18,675 nt of DNA. It comes from Gracilaria caudata. Its lineage: Eukaryota; Rhodophyta; Florideophyceae; Gracilariales; Gracilariaceae. The notes beneath the pieces are model-generated. The model saw nothing but the letters and a program-made list of their open reading frames with translations. It was not told the DNA's origin and ran no database searches. Position 1 is the first letter of the stretch; each line of letters opens with the position of its first letter. The position numbers were made by a program, and so were the translations under genes. Of this stretch, positions 8,284-15,641 are shown one piece after another. The stretch spans positions 1 through 18,675 of the forward strand of contig JASCIV010000483.1 of assembly GCA_030374735.1 (NCBI GenBank). The letters are read 5' to 3'.

Positions 8284-9105
8284 TTACGTTGCTGAGAAGG
8301 AGGAGCTATTGAGACGCAGGCTGGTTCGGAGAACACCAAAGGCACAATTGGTCGCCACGCCAGCAATCAGCCCAACACGCCAGCGTCGTGTTGCGCTGTT
8401 GTCCAGAAGAAGTACAAGCACGATAATACCGAGCAGATATCCGAATATACACCCCATAAGAAAATCCCCATTCGTCCCTTCTACCCCTGATGTCAACATT
8501 GACCGCGGTTCCGTACGAGGACGTCTCACTCTTGCAATTAAGTCACCATTGTCATCAACGTCTACTTCAGCCCGTTGACCGCCTTCTTCGATGTCTCCGA
8601 CAGACTGTCTTCCGCGCCTCGCATGACGCTGAAGAATCTGAAAGTGACGAAGTATCAAGCGAGTTTCTTCCGCAGAGAAACCGGCTGCAATGAGTCTGTC
8701 CGAAGCAATGTCAGAGCGCTCTGGAATAATAACACTCACACCACGGTGAGTATCGATCGCTTCGAATACTATGTTCCCATCAGGAACTTGCGCTTCGCCT
8801 TCATTTTCGCTTCGCTCTTGAGAATCGTCTGCCTCACTAGGTCTTTGCGACACAGCGCAATGGAGGAAGTCTCCTTCACCAACGATATCGCGCACTGGAA
8901 GTGAAAAGTCTGTGAAAAGCTTCCCAGCGCTTATGAGTCGAATTCTGACCGCATGCTCGTCCAGGCGTTCGGCTTCCACAATGCGGTTCGCTACGTCCGA
9001 CAAGGTTGCATCCAACGGTAGTTCGAAGTCGTGGACTGTGCCGCCCGGAAGGCCAACGCGCACATGTTGGACGGCAGGCTTTTCGGCTTCCTCATTGTCT
9101 GGCAT
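8284..9105 (-). CDS. Ubiquitin-like, two-TM protein with DUF2407/Dsc3-type C-terminus
   Basis: This protein has 273 residues. The N-terminal region (about 13-86) reads as a ubiquitin-like fold: RVGLPGGTVHDFELPLDATL, then a VANRIVEAERL helix, then LISAGKLFTD. A conserved helical motif follows at about 136-155 (DRLIAAGFSAEETRLILRHF). Two C-terminal membrane segments (about 214-236 and 243-260) flank the short basic loop TRRWR. This order matches Dsc3 of the fungal Dsc E3 ligase, a Golgi/endosome membrane ubiquitin ligase that acts on SREBP and orphan membrane proteins, and related DUF2407 proteins elsewhere. The start is the first ATG (9105); a GTG lies four codons upstream. It diverges from the beta-adaptin gene. 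The family is fairly clear, but a role in a Dsc-like ligase here is inferred. Confidence 0.75.
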   Translation of the reverse strand: MPDNEEAEKPAVQHVRVGLPGGTVHDFELPLDATLSDVANRIVEAERLDEHAVRIRLISAGKLFTDFSLPVRDIVGEGDFLHCAVSQRPSEADDSQERSENEGEAQVPDGNIVFEAIDTHRGVSVIIPERSDIASDRLIAAGFSAEETRLILRHFQILQRHARRGRQSVGDIEEGGQRAEVDVDDNGDLIARVRRPRTEPRSMLTSGVEGTNGDFLMGCIFGYLLGIIVLVLLLDNSATRRWRVGLIAGVATNCAFGVLRTSLRLNSSSFSAT

Positions 9106-9648
9106 GTTCGTTTCCACACCAGATTAGAGAAGCAGTTGGGTTTGAGCCGATAAAGACATGGAGAGTTGCTTCGGGAATGCGGAAGGTGTACCGGATGTAA
9201 GGTTACGTGGAGGGTGAGGTGCGACACTCTTGAAGTGTGGGCGCCCAGCCAAGTGCACTGCACTTGGCTGGGCGCCCATGAGCAGCAGAGACGATTTTGA
9301 CAGTTGAAGTGGACACCACCAGCCCACACAGCTGTCCAACTCGAAATTTGCAGAAATAGCCTTTCGAGTGTCAAACCCTTGCAAGGTTCGTGGTTCCTGC
9401 GAAAGGTTTTCCATTTAAAAATGTATCGAACTTATTCTGGAGTGTGACGCTGCTCCATGTGCAAACTTGTTTATTGGTTCCCAACCCTTTTTCTTTCCTG
9501 GGACATGCGATGAGTTTATCCCTCGAACTGTAGCTTTTGACCTTAAGCATCTATCATAACGGACTCTCCAGAAGCCCACCGTAAGAGCCACACCACAATA
9601 GGCACGTCATTCGATCCCCTGAGCGTTTTGCAGGATTAAGAGGCAATC
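9106..9648. promoter_or_regulatory. Divergent promoter region, Dsc3-like / beta-adaptin
   Basis: This 543-nt stretch separates the two divergent start codons and must contain both promoters and 5' UTRs. Its outstanding feature is the perfect palindrome at 9238-9278. A 96-codon ATG-initiated ORF (9124-9414, minus) spans the palindrome and ends 18 nt before the Dsc3-like start. It has no recognisable domain, so I regard it as chance or at most an upstream ORF. Confidence 0.45.
9238..9278. repeat. Perfect 41-nt palindrome (20-nt arms, 1-nt centre)
   Basis: The left arm (9238-9257) begins TGGGCGCCCAGCC and ends AAGTGCA. The central C is at 9258. The right arm (9259-9278) is its exact reverse complement. 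The symmetry breaks immediately outside (G at 9237 against T at 9279). With a one-base centre it can extrude as a cruciform in DNA or form a very stable hairpin in RNA. It sits 133 nt upstream of the Dsc3-like ATG and 371 nt upstream of the beta-adaptin ATG. Confidence 0.85.
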
Positions 9649-12426
9649 ATGGCCCCAGACGGTCGAATGTTCCAGACCGGAGGACGGAAGGGGGAGCTCC
9701 ATGAGCTTCGCCAGGGGCTGAATGCCACAACCACAAAGGAACGCAAGAATGCTCTTAAGCGTACAGTCGCGGCAATGACACTCGGGCGTGATGTATCCTC
9801 TTTGTTCACTGACGTCGTGAAGAACACAGCTGGCGATTTATCAATGAAGAAGTTAGTTTACTTGTACATAATTAACTATGCGCAATCCAAACCAGACCTT
9901 TCAATTTTAATCGTGAACACGTTCATCAAGGATGCGAAGGATCATAACCCACTTATTCGCGCCCTTGCAATTCGCACCATGGCCTTAATACCGCTTGAGA
10001 AAATAACAGAGTATCTTTGCGATCCCCTGCATTCCGCGCTTCATGACGCGGATCCTTACGTGAGGAAAACTGCGGCAGTCTGCGTTGCGAAACTTTACGA
10101 TACAAACCCTTCTCTTGCCGTTGGGGAAGGATTCATAGACGAATTGCAACAGCTTCTCGCTGACGGTAATCCTATGACTGTTTCCAACGCTGTCGCAGCG
10201 CTGTCCGAAATTGCTGAATCTTCCGATAATCCCAACCTTTTACCTCTTAACAGTTCAACGGTTCCGCGTTTTCTTTCAGCTTTGTCAGAATGCACAGAAT
10301 GGGGACAAGTGTTCATACTAGATGCCATGGCTTCGTATAAGCCCCCTACTCCGGAGGAAGCAGATCGAATGATTGAGAGAATAGTACCACGACTACAACA
10401 TGCTAACCCTGCTGTCGTTCTTGCAGCAGTGAAGATAATTGTAGGGCTAATGCCCATGCTCGACTCTCAAGAGAAGCGTGACTTCTTGGTCAAGAAAATG
10501 GGAGCTCCACTGATATCCATGCTCACGGTGCAACCGGAGTTGCAATTCACCGCTCTGAGGAACTTCAGTTTACTCTTGAGTGAATGTCCTGGCTTATTTT
10601 CCAATGATATCAAAGCGTTTTTCGTTTCTTATGCGGATCCTCTGTACGTGAAGACAGAAAAGTTGAACATACTCGTCAGACTCACGAACGAGTCAAATGC
10701 GGAAAGCGTGCTGGCTGAACTAATTGAGTATTCAGGAGAAGTGGACACGCAGTTCGCCCAAAAGGCGGTTGCATCCATATCACAGATCGCTATTAGATTA
10801 CCTCAACTCTCTGGAGATTGCGTGCATGTATTCTCTGATATGCTGAGGAAGCAAATGCCTCACTTGACAGAAGAAGTTGCTGTTGCGCTGAAAGACGTTT
10901 TACGATGTTACCCGCGACAATTTGACGAAATTGTGCCTCAGTTGTGCGAATCCGCAGAGCATATTGAGGACCCAAAAGCGAAAGGCGCACTTGTCTGGAT
11001 CATTGGAGAGCATGCCGACCGTTTACCATCTGCTGTTTCGATGCTTGACGTTATTGTTGATGGAATCCATGAGGAGACAATCGCCGTCCAACAACAAACA
11101 CTAACTGCATGTCTTAAAGCGTTTGTGCTTCGTGGGGCCGAGGCAGAAAAAGTAGTGCGGGCAATGATTCTCTACGCAACTGAGGAGTCGGAGAGCATTG
11201 ACTTGCGTGACCGAGGTTTTGTTTACCAGAGACTCCTTGAGTGCGGGGTAGAAACTGCACAGGGTATTGTGCTCAGTAATAAGCTGGGAATTGAACACAA
11301 TCAGACACTTGTCTCGCCGGAGCTGTGCAAGGAGTTACTTGCTTCTTTATCGTCAATAGCAGCCGTCTATCATCAACCACCTTCGCTGTTTCAGAGCGAA
11401 AGAAAGCGAATGCCGTTTGCTTCTGAGGTTGATGAAGCTATGGCTGAGGAAGATTTGCTCGGGTTAAGTCCTGTCGTGGAGGAGCCTGCAGAAAACACAA
11501 CGGCACGTCCTGCTATAACAGACGGTTCGGGAGCTGCCCCACAACCCTTTGGTGATTCTCTTCTGGATGATATACTCGGAGGGTCATCGACTCTACCCGC
11601 ACTACCTCCACCCAGTCAACCGGACTCGAGAGCGATGGGAGATCTTGATCTGCATGCCGTCGTTGGTCAGGCAAAGACCCCGTCCACGCCATTTAGCGGA
11701 GCAGATGAAGTACTGCGCGCAGAACATGGAAAAGGACTGGCAATTAAGGGAAGACTGTTTTTGAAACACCCGGATTCATATGTACTGGGACTAGAATTGC
11801 AGAATCATAGCCAGAGCGTGATGAGCGACTTCGCCCTTCAGTTGAATAAGAACATGTTTGCATTTGGGCTTGCTTCATCGATGCCGGTTCAACAAATCGC
11901 TTCAGGTGGAAGCGTTGTATATGAAGTTCCGCTGAAATTGCATGGTGAAGCTGACGAGAGTAAGGGCTTCGAGCTTCAAGTTGCCATTAAAAATTCGCCT
12001 GGAGGTGTGTTTTACTTCGCGGTTGACTGCTCAAAACATTTGGACGAGCTATTAGACAGAACAACAGGTGCTATGTCGAAACCACGCTTTCTGGAAGCCT
12101 GGAGAAGGGTTCCTGACCATTCGGAAATTTCCGCAGCCATTACTTTTTGCAAAGATGCTACAGAATCCCTCGACTGGATATCAACCAAGCTGGCAACATC
12201 AGGGATATATACAGTTGCGAAACGAGCGCACATGAAGCCTCCTGTGGTTTACCTATCGGCACAGCTCGCAGGTCCCTTGAAGCATGTGGTGATGGGGGAG
12301 CTCACACTCCCAAAAAACGCGGCCCAGCGGGTTGGGAAGATATCATCAAGATGTACTTTGCCGACAGGAGGTACTAATTTTGCTCTAATGGCGTTCAATA
12401 ACGTGTGCAGTGTACTTTTGAGTTGA
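9649..12426 (+). CDS. AP-1/AP-2 complex subunit beta (beta-adaptin)
   Basis: This is a 925-residue large adaptin of the clathrin adaptor complexes AP-1 (trans-Golgi/endosome) and AP-2 (plasma membrane). The length matches beta1 and beta2 adaptins (about 940). Residues 1-580 form the armadillo/HEAT trunk, with family signatures such as KGELHELRQGLN, KKLVYLYIINYAQ, NPLIRALAIRTM and DPYVRKTAAVCVAKLYD. The acidic, Pro/Ser-rich hinge (about 583-690) contains DLLGL at 602-606, a plausible clathrin-box variant, and SLLDDILGG. The appendage follows: a beta-sandwich from about 694 (LAIKGRLFLKH) and a platform from about 814 (FLEAWRRVP, then SGIYTVAKR). The ORF reaches the natural C-terminus. One beta subunit may serve both AP-1 and AP-2, as in some protists and algae, but that cannot be decided from one locus. 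There are no introns. Confidence 0.93.
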   Translation: MAPDGRMFQTGGRKGELHELRQGLNATTTKERKNALKRTVAAMTLGRDVSSLFTDVVKNTAGDLSMKKLVYLYIINYAQSKPDLSILIVNTFIKDAKDHNPLIRALAIRTMALIPLEKITEYLCDPLHSALHDADPYVRKTAAVCVAKLYDTNPSLAVGEGFIDELQQLLADGNPMTVSNAVAALSEIAESSDNPNLLPLNSSTVPRFLSALSECTEWGQVFILDAMASYKPPTPEEADRMIERIVPRLQHANPAVVLAAVKIIVGLMPMLDSQEKRDFLVKKMGAPLISMLTVQPELQFTALRNFSLLLSECPGLFSNDIKAFFVSYADPLYVKTEKLNILVRLTNESNAESVLAELIEYSGEVDTQFAQKAVASISQIAIRLPQLSGDCVHVFSDMLRKQMPHLTEEVAVALKDVLRCYPRQFDEIVPQLCESAEHIEDPKAKGALVWIIGEHADRLPSAVSMLDVIVDGIHEETIAVQQQTLTACLKAFVLRGAEAEKVVRAMILYATEESESIDLRDRGFVYQRLLECGVETAQGIVLSNKLGIEHNQTLVSPELCKELLASLSSIAAVYHQPPSLFQSERKRMPFASEVDEAMAEEDLLGLSPVVEEPAENTTARPAITDGSGAAPQPFGDSLLDDILGGSSTLPALPPPSQPDSRAMGDLDLHAVVGQAKTPSTPFSGADEVLRAEHGKGLAIKGRLFLKHPDSYVLGLELQNHSQSVMSDFALQLNKNMFAFGLASSMPVQQIASGGSVVYEVPLKLHGEADESKGFELQVAIKNSPGGVFYFAVDCSKHLDELLDRTTGAMSKPRFLEAWRRVPDHSEISAAITFCKDATESLDWISTKLATSGIYTVAKRAHMKPPVVYLSAQLAGPLKHVVMGELTLPKNAAQRVGKISSRCTLPTGGTNFALMAFNNVCSVLLS

Positions 12427-12681
12427 CATATGTAGCATTGGGAAAGGCATTGATCATTAGTGGAGCTTTGAGGCCTTGTAAGTGGTGTTGAATGGCCGAT
12501 ACTTGCATGATAACTAGCGTTGCTTTCAAGCACAACAACTAACGGGGCTATTAGACAACTTCACTACTCTCGTTAGCATAGGATTATAGAACATTTGTGA
12601 GACGATAAGCAGGGAGAACGCAGAATGACAGGTGAATAAGAAGACCGTGGGCGATTCTGAGACCAGAAGGATTAGAGCGGT
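12427..12681. other. Short intergenic region between convergent beta-adaptin and ArgC genes
   Basis: These 255 nt hold the two 3' UTRs. No ORF, tRNA or notable inverted repeat is visible. Confidence 0.4.
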
Positions 12682-13851
12682 TTACGGGAAAGTAGGTTGC
12701 ACTTCTAAACCCATATTCTCTGGAAGACCCATCATGACGTTCATGTTTTGAATGGCTTGCCCCGATGCACCCTTGACCACATTATCAAGGCAACTGACGA
12801 TAATGGCACGACCTGGTACTGCGTCATCGACAACAGCCATGACACAGTTATTGCTGCCTCGAACGTGACGAGTTTGTGGAGGGGGTAGACCGTGATCAAG
12901 CACGTGAACAAACTGTTCGGATTGATATGTGCGCTTCAAGCATTGTCGCAGGGCATCGGCATCTACATTGGGAGCGAGTTTGACATAAATTGTTTCCAGA
13001 ATGCCGCGCGACATGGGCATGAGGTGAGGTGTGAAGGATACGTGCACGGGAGAGCCGTAAGCGTCCGATAGACCCTGTTCAATTTCAGGGGTGTGTCTAT
13101 GTTTTGCCACGCCGTAAGCTGATATACCGTCGGCAACTTCGCAGAACAAGGTTGCCACCTTAGGGCTTCTGCCAGCTCCTGATGTACCTGATTTGGCATC
13201 GATGATGATATCGTGCGGTAGAATTAGCTTTTCTCGCAGTAGTGGTATTAGAGGTAGTTGAGCTGAGGTGGGATAGCATCCCGGGTTTGCCACCAATCGA
13301 GCGGTGCGTACCTGATCCCTGAAGAGCTCTGTTATTCCATAGACAGCCTCTTTCTGAAGTTCTTTTGCGTGATGCTCGCCGCCGTACCACTTCTGATACA
13401 GCTGTACATCTCGCAGTCGAAAATCGGCGGACAAGTCGATGACGCGCAGACCATCGTCCAGAGGCAAAGATGCAATGATGTCCTGTGTGGTAGCGTGTGG
13501 TAGGCAGCAGAACACGATGTGAGCTTTATCAGTCCAGTGTTGTACGTCGGTGGTTTTCACCAACGTGGGAAGCTTAGCGGCGAATGGACCGAAGGAAAAC
13601 TGCGGGTAAACTTCTCCAATAGACTTTCCGGCGGAGCGATCTGCTGTGAGTGTGGTGATTTGTGCGAGCGGGTGCTGAGCGAGGAGACGTAACAATTCGG
13701 CACCAGTATAACCTGAGGCTCCGAGGATTGCCACTTTAATTGGCGGTGCTGAGGTGGCTGTCATGCGTGGCCTGAAGGACAACGGAGCGTGAGAGGCACG
13801 GGAAGAGGCAGGGCTGGTTAGTGGAAGAGGACAGAGCGGAAGGAAAGCCAT
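12682..13851 (-). CDS. argC: N-acetyl-gamma-glutamyl-phosphate reductase, probably plastid-targeted
   Basis: This enzyme carries out the third step of arginine (ornithine) synthesis: NADPH-dependent reduction of N-acetylglutamyl-5-phosphate to the semialdehyde. The 389-residue protein has an extension of about 30 residues rich in Ser, Ala, Pro and Arg with almost no acids, which fits a plastid transit peptide. A second ATG at residue 30 could give a cytosolic form. The Rossmann glycine motif GASGYTG is at 44-50, the catalytic cysteine is Cys192 in NPGCYPT, and the conserved KHRHTPEIEQ segment with its histidines is at 250-259. SGTSGAGR at 221-228 is also family-typical. The gene is free-standing, not fused to acetylglutamate kinase as in fungi, which favours an algal or plant lineage. 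It has no intron. Confidence 0.95.
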   Translation of the reverse strand: MAFLPLCPLPLTSPASSRASHAPLSFRPRMTATSAPPIKVAILGASGYTGAELLRLLAQHPLAQITTLTADRSAGKSIGEVYPQFSFGPFAAKLPTLVKTTDVQHWTDKAHIVFCCLPHATTQDIIASLPLDDGLRVIDLSADFRLRDVQLYQKWYGGEHHAKELQKEAVYGITELFRDQVRTARLVANPGCYPTSAQLPLIPLLREKLILPHDIIIDAKSGTSGAGRSPKVATLFCEVADGISAYGVAKHRHTPEIEQGLSDAYGSPVHVSFTPHLMPMSRGILETIYVKLAPNVDADALRQCLKRTYQSEQFVHVLDHGLPPPQTRHVRGSNNCVMAVVDDAVPGRAIIVSCLDNVVKGASGQAIQNMNVMMGLPENMGLEVQPTFP

Positions 13852-14138
13852 TTTGGATAAAAGGAGACGCGGGGGAGGGTATGCAGAGCGAGGCAGGGCA
13901 GCTCAGAAGTGAGAAAGACGACGGGGGTTGACGTCGAGCGAGATGATGGCGCGCAATGACGTGGTGGAGATTGAAACTGAGGCATCGGATGCGCTCTTTG
14001 TGTTGATTTAAGAGGAGGGTTTGCGCGTCGGCTTGACCAATGAGTGGGCGCGCTACAGCAACGCGGTGCTGGTGGACGTGGCGCGCACTTGCATCATGCA
14101 CTGCATGATCCAGTCAAAGAGCAAAAAAGGATTGGCTT
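13852..14138. other. ArgC upstream region / tRNA-Asp downstream region
   Basis: These 287 nt contain the ArgC promoter and the 3' flank of the tRNA gene on the same strand. I see no ORF with a recognisable domain and no further RNA gene. Confidence 0.4.
14123..14128 (-). terminator. RNA polymerase III terminator of the tRNA-Asp gene
   Basis: On the minus strand six consecutive T residues follow the tRNA 3' end after about 10 nt. That is the usual position and form of a Pol III terminator. Confidence 0.75.
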
Positions 14139-14222
14139 AGCTCGTGCCGGGAATTGAACCCGGATCTCCTCGGTGACAGCGAGATATACGTCGGCTGTTC
14201 TTAACCATTATACTACACGAAC
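14139..14222 (-). tRNA. tRNA-Asp (anticodon GUC) with about 12 extra nt in the D-loop
   Basis: The cloverleaf reads on the minus strand. The acceptor GTTCGTG (14216-14222) pairs with CACGAGC (14140-14146), with one U-G pair. The D-stem is GTAT/GTAT including the Asp-typical G10-U25 pair. The anticodon stem TCTCG/CGAGG has the 7-nt loop CTGTCAC, with GTC at 14175-14177. A 4-nt variable loop follows, as in other tRNA-Asp. The T-arm is CCGGG-TTCAATT-CCCGG. The D-loop (14190-14209) is 20 nt instead of about 8: the normal AATGGTTA is followed by 12 extra bases (14190-14201). Removing them gives a 72-nt tRNA of standard length. This fits a small ectopic intron. I did not find a convincing bulge-helix-bulge by eye. 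The templated base 73 would be U rather than the G expected for Asp. Confidence 0.88.
14190..14201 (-). other. Putative 12-nt D-loop intron of tRNA-Asp
   Basis: The twelve bases (AGAACAGCCGAC on the minus strand) separate a normal-length D-loop sequence from the 3' strand of the D-stem. The exact ends could shift by a base or two. That it is excised is inferred from the abnormal loop length and from known D-arm introns in red-algal nuclear tRNAs. Confidence 0.65.
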
Positions 14223-14250
14223 GTTGCCTTGCATGCACGGAAATTGTTTT

Positions 14251-14286
14251 CCGGTGAATTTTAAACATGCACCACAAATTCGCCGG
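14251..14286. promoter_or_regulatory. Inverted repeat in the tRNA-Asp/RAD51 interval
   Basis: CCGGTGAATTT (14251-14261) and AAATTCGCCGG (14276-14286) form an 11-bp inverted repeat with one T-G mismatch around a 14-nt spacer. It lies upstream of RAD51. It could be a paired protein-binding site, but no specific factor is recognised. Confidence 0.3.
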
Positions 14287-14308
14287 TTAAAATGCGAACA
14301 GCGCGGAA

Positions 14309-14326
14309 GGCGCCAAAATTGGCGCC
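14309..14326. promoter_or_regulatory. Palindromic E2F/DP-type site upstream of RAD51
   Basis: GGCGCCAAAATTGGCGCC consists of two 8-nt arms in inverted symmetry around AA. The minus strand reads TTTTGGCGCC, an exact match to the E2F consensus TTTSGCGC; the plus strand has the near match AATTGGCGCC. It ends 93 nt before the RAD51 ATG. RAD51 is an S-phase/DNA-repair gene of the type E2F controls in animals and plants, so the position supports the assignment. Binding itself is inferred. Confidence 0.65.
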
Positions 14327-14419
14327 CTACCCTGGCGAGAGAGCTTCGCACCGCATGCAGCAGCACCACGAAGCGCTGCTTGCCTCCCCACCTCAGTCGC
14401 TCATCTCTCTCCGCTCCCA

Positions 14420-15442
14420 ATGGCACAAACCGCCGAAGTGTACCAAGCGGAGCACGCCGTCGACGACGCCGTCGATGCCGCCGGCCCGTTGCTCGTCGAG
14501 CGTCTCGAGGACCTGGGCATCTCCGCCACCGATACTAAGAAGCTTCGCGATGCCGGTCTTATGACCGTCGAGTCCGTCGCGTATTCCACCAAGAAACGTC
14601 TGTTGGCTGTCAAGGGCATCTCGGAGACAAAGGCTGACAAACTTATCGCGGAGGCCGCCAAGCTCGTCCCACTTGGTTTTTGTACTGCTGCGGAGTACTT
14701 TCAGATCCGAGAGCAGCAACTCAGCCTGACCACCGGCTCCAAGGAGCTTGATGGCTTGCTCGGCTCTGGTATTGAGACTGGGTCTATCACAGAAATCTTT
14801 GGCGAGTTCCGCACGGGCAAAACCCAGCTGTGTCACACGCTGGCTATCACCTGTCAGATGCCCATGGAACAGGGTGGGGCGGAGGGAAAGGCCATGTACA
14901 TCGATACCGAGGGCACATTTCGTCCAGAGCGATGCAAATCAATAGCGGAGCGTTTTGGATTGGATCCAGAAGAGGCTCTTGACAATGTCTCCTTTGCGCG
15001 TGCGTACAACTCCGATCATCAGATGCAGTTGTTGCAACAGGCCTGTGCCCTCATGGCAGAGACCCGCTACGCACTGCTCATTGTCGACTCTGCAACCGCT
15101 TTGTACAGAACCGACTTCACCGGCAGAGGAGAGCTTGCAGCACGACAGCAGCACATGGGACAGTTTTTGCGCGCGTTGCAACGCATTGCCGATGAATTTG
15201 GTTGCGCTGTCGTCATCACCAATCAAGTCGTGGCTCAGGTCGATGGCGGCGCTATGTTCGCGGTTGATCCTAAGAAGCCTATCGGAGGTAACATCATCGC
15301 GCACGCAAGTCAAACGAGGTTGTCACTGAGAAAGGCTCGTGGTGAAAACCGTATTTGTAAGATTTACGATAGTCCCAATCTACCTGAGGCTGAGGCCACA
15401 TTTTCTATCAGCGAAGGTGGCATCACAGATGCCACTGATTAG
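14420..15442 (+). CDS. RAD51: RAD51 recombinase
   Basis: This is a 340-residue eukaryotic RecA-family strand-exchange protein, almost exactly the length of human RAD51 (339). It forms nucleoprotein filaments on single-stranded DNA in homologous recombination. The N-terminal helix-hairpin-helix domain (about 25-85) includes LAVKGISETKADKL. The linker carries the FxxA oligomerisation motif, FCTA at 87-90. Walker A is GEFRTGKT at 128-135 and Walker B is LLIVD at 219-223. The DNA-binding loop L1 region (YRTDFTGRGELAARQQH) and loop L2 region (GGAMFAVDPKKPIGGN) are intact. DMC1 is the main alternative, but the N-terminal region and AQVDGGAMF favour RAD51. The gene is intronless and begins at a clear ATG downstream of an E2F-type site. 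Confidence 0.96.
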   Translation: MAQTAEVYQAEHAVDDAVDAAGPLLVERLEDLGISATDTKKLRDAGLMTVESVAYSTKKRLLAVKGISETKADKLIAEAAKLVPLGFCTAAEYFQIREQQLSLTTGSKELDGLLGSGIETGSITEIFGEFRTGKTQLCHTLAITCQMPMEQGGAEGKAMYIDTEGTFRPERCKSIAERFGLDPEEALDNVSFARAYNSDHQMQLLQQACALMAETRYALLIVDSATALYRTDFTGRGELAARQQHMGQFLRALQRIADEFGCAVVITNQVVAQVDGGAMFAVDPKKPIGGNIIAHASQTRLSLRKARGENRICKIYDSPNLPEAEATFSISEGGITDATD

Positions 15443-15641
15443 TGAATACATAGTTTCGTGCCAATCCTTATCCTCTCGCTCACTCATTCTGTTCCAAATG
15501 TTTCCCCTTGTCTTAATAATTGTTCCGGTCATGTGTATCCTCAAGTTATGCGCATTTGCGAGCAAACTGGCTTCGATTCAAGCATCTATGGCACTTGCCA
15601 CCGTTCCTTCTAGTCTAGAAACGAATGTTCGATCCCTTCGC

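Noticed and set aside
482..9105. An ER quality-control gene cluster (EDEM-like plus Dsc3-like)
   Set aside because: The two genes are about 6 kb apart, on different strands, and separated by NUP133 and a long gap. Nothing in the sequence links their regulation.
9124..9414. 96-codon minus-strand ORF with an ATG, ahead of the Dsc3-like gene
   Set aside because: It spans the palindrome, shows no domain or plausible composition, and overlaps another open frame. At most it is an upstream ORF in a leader.
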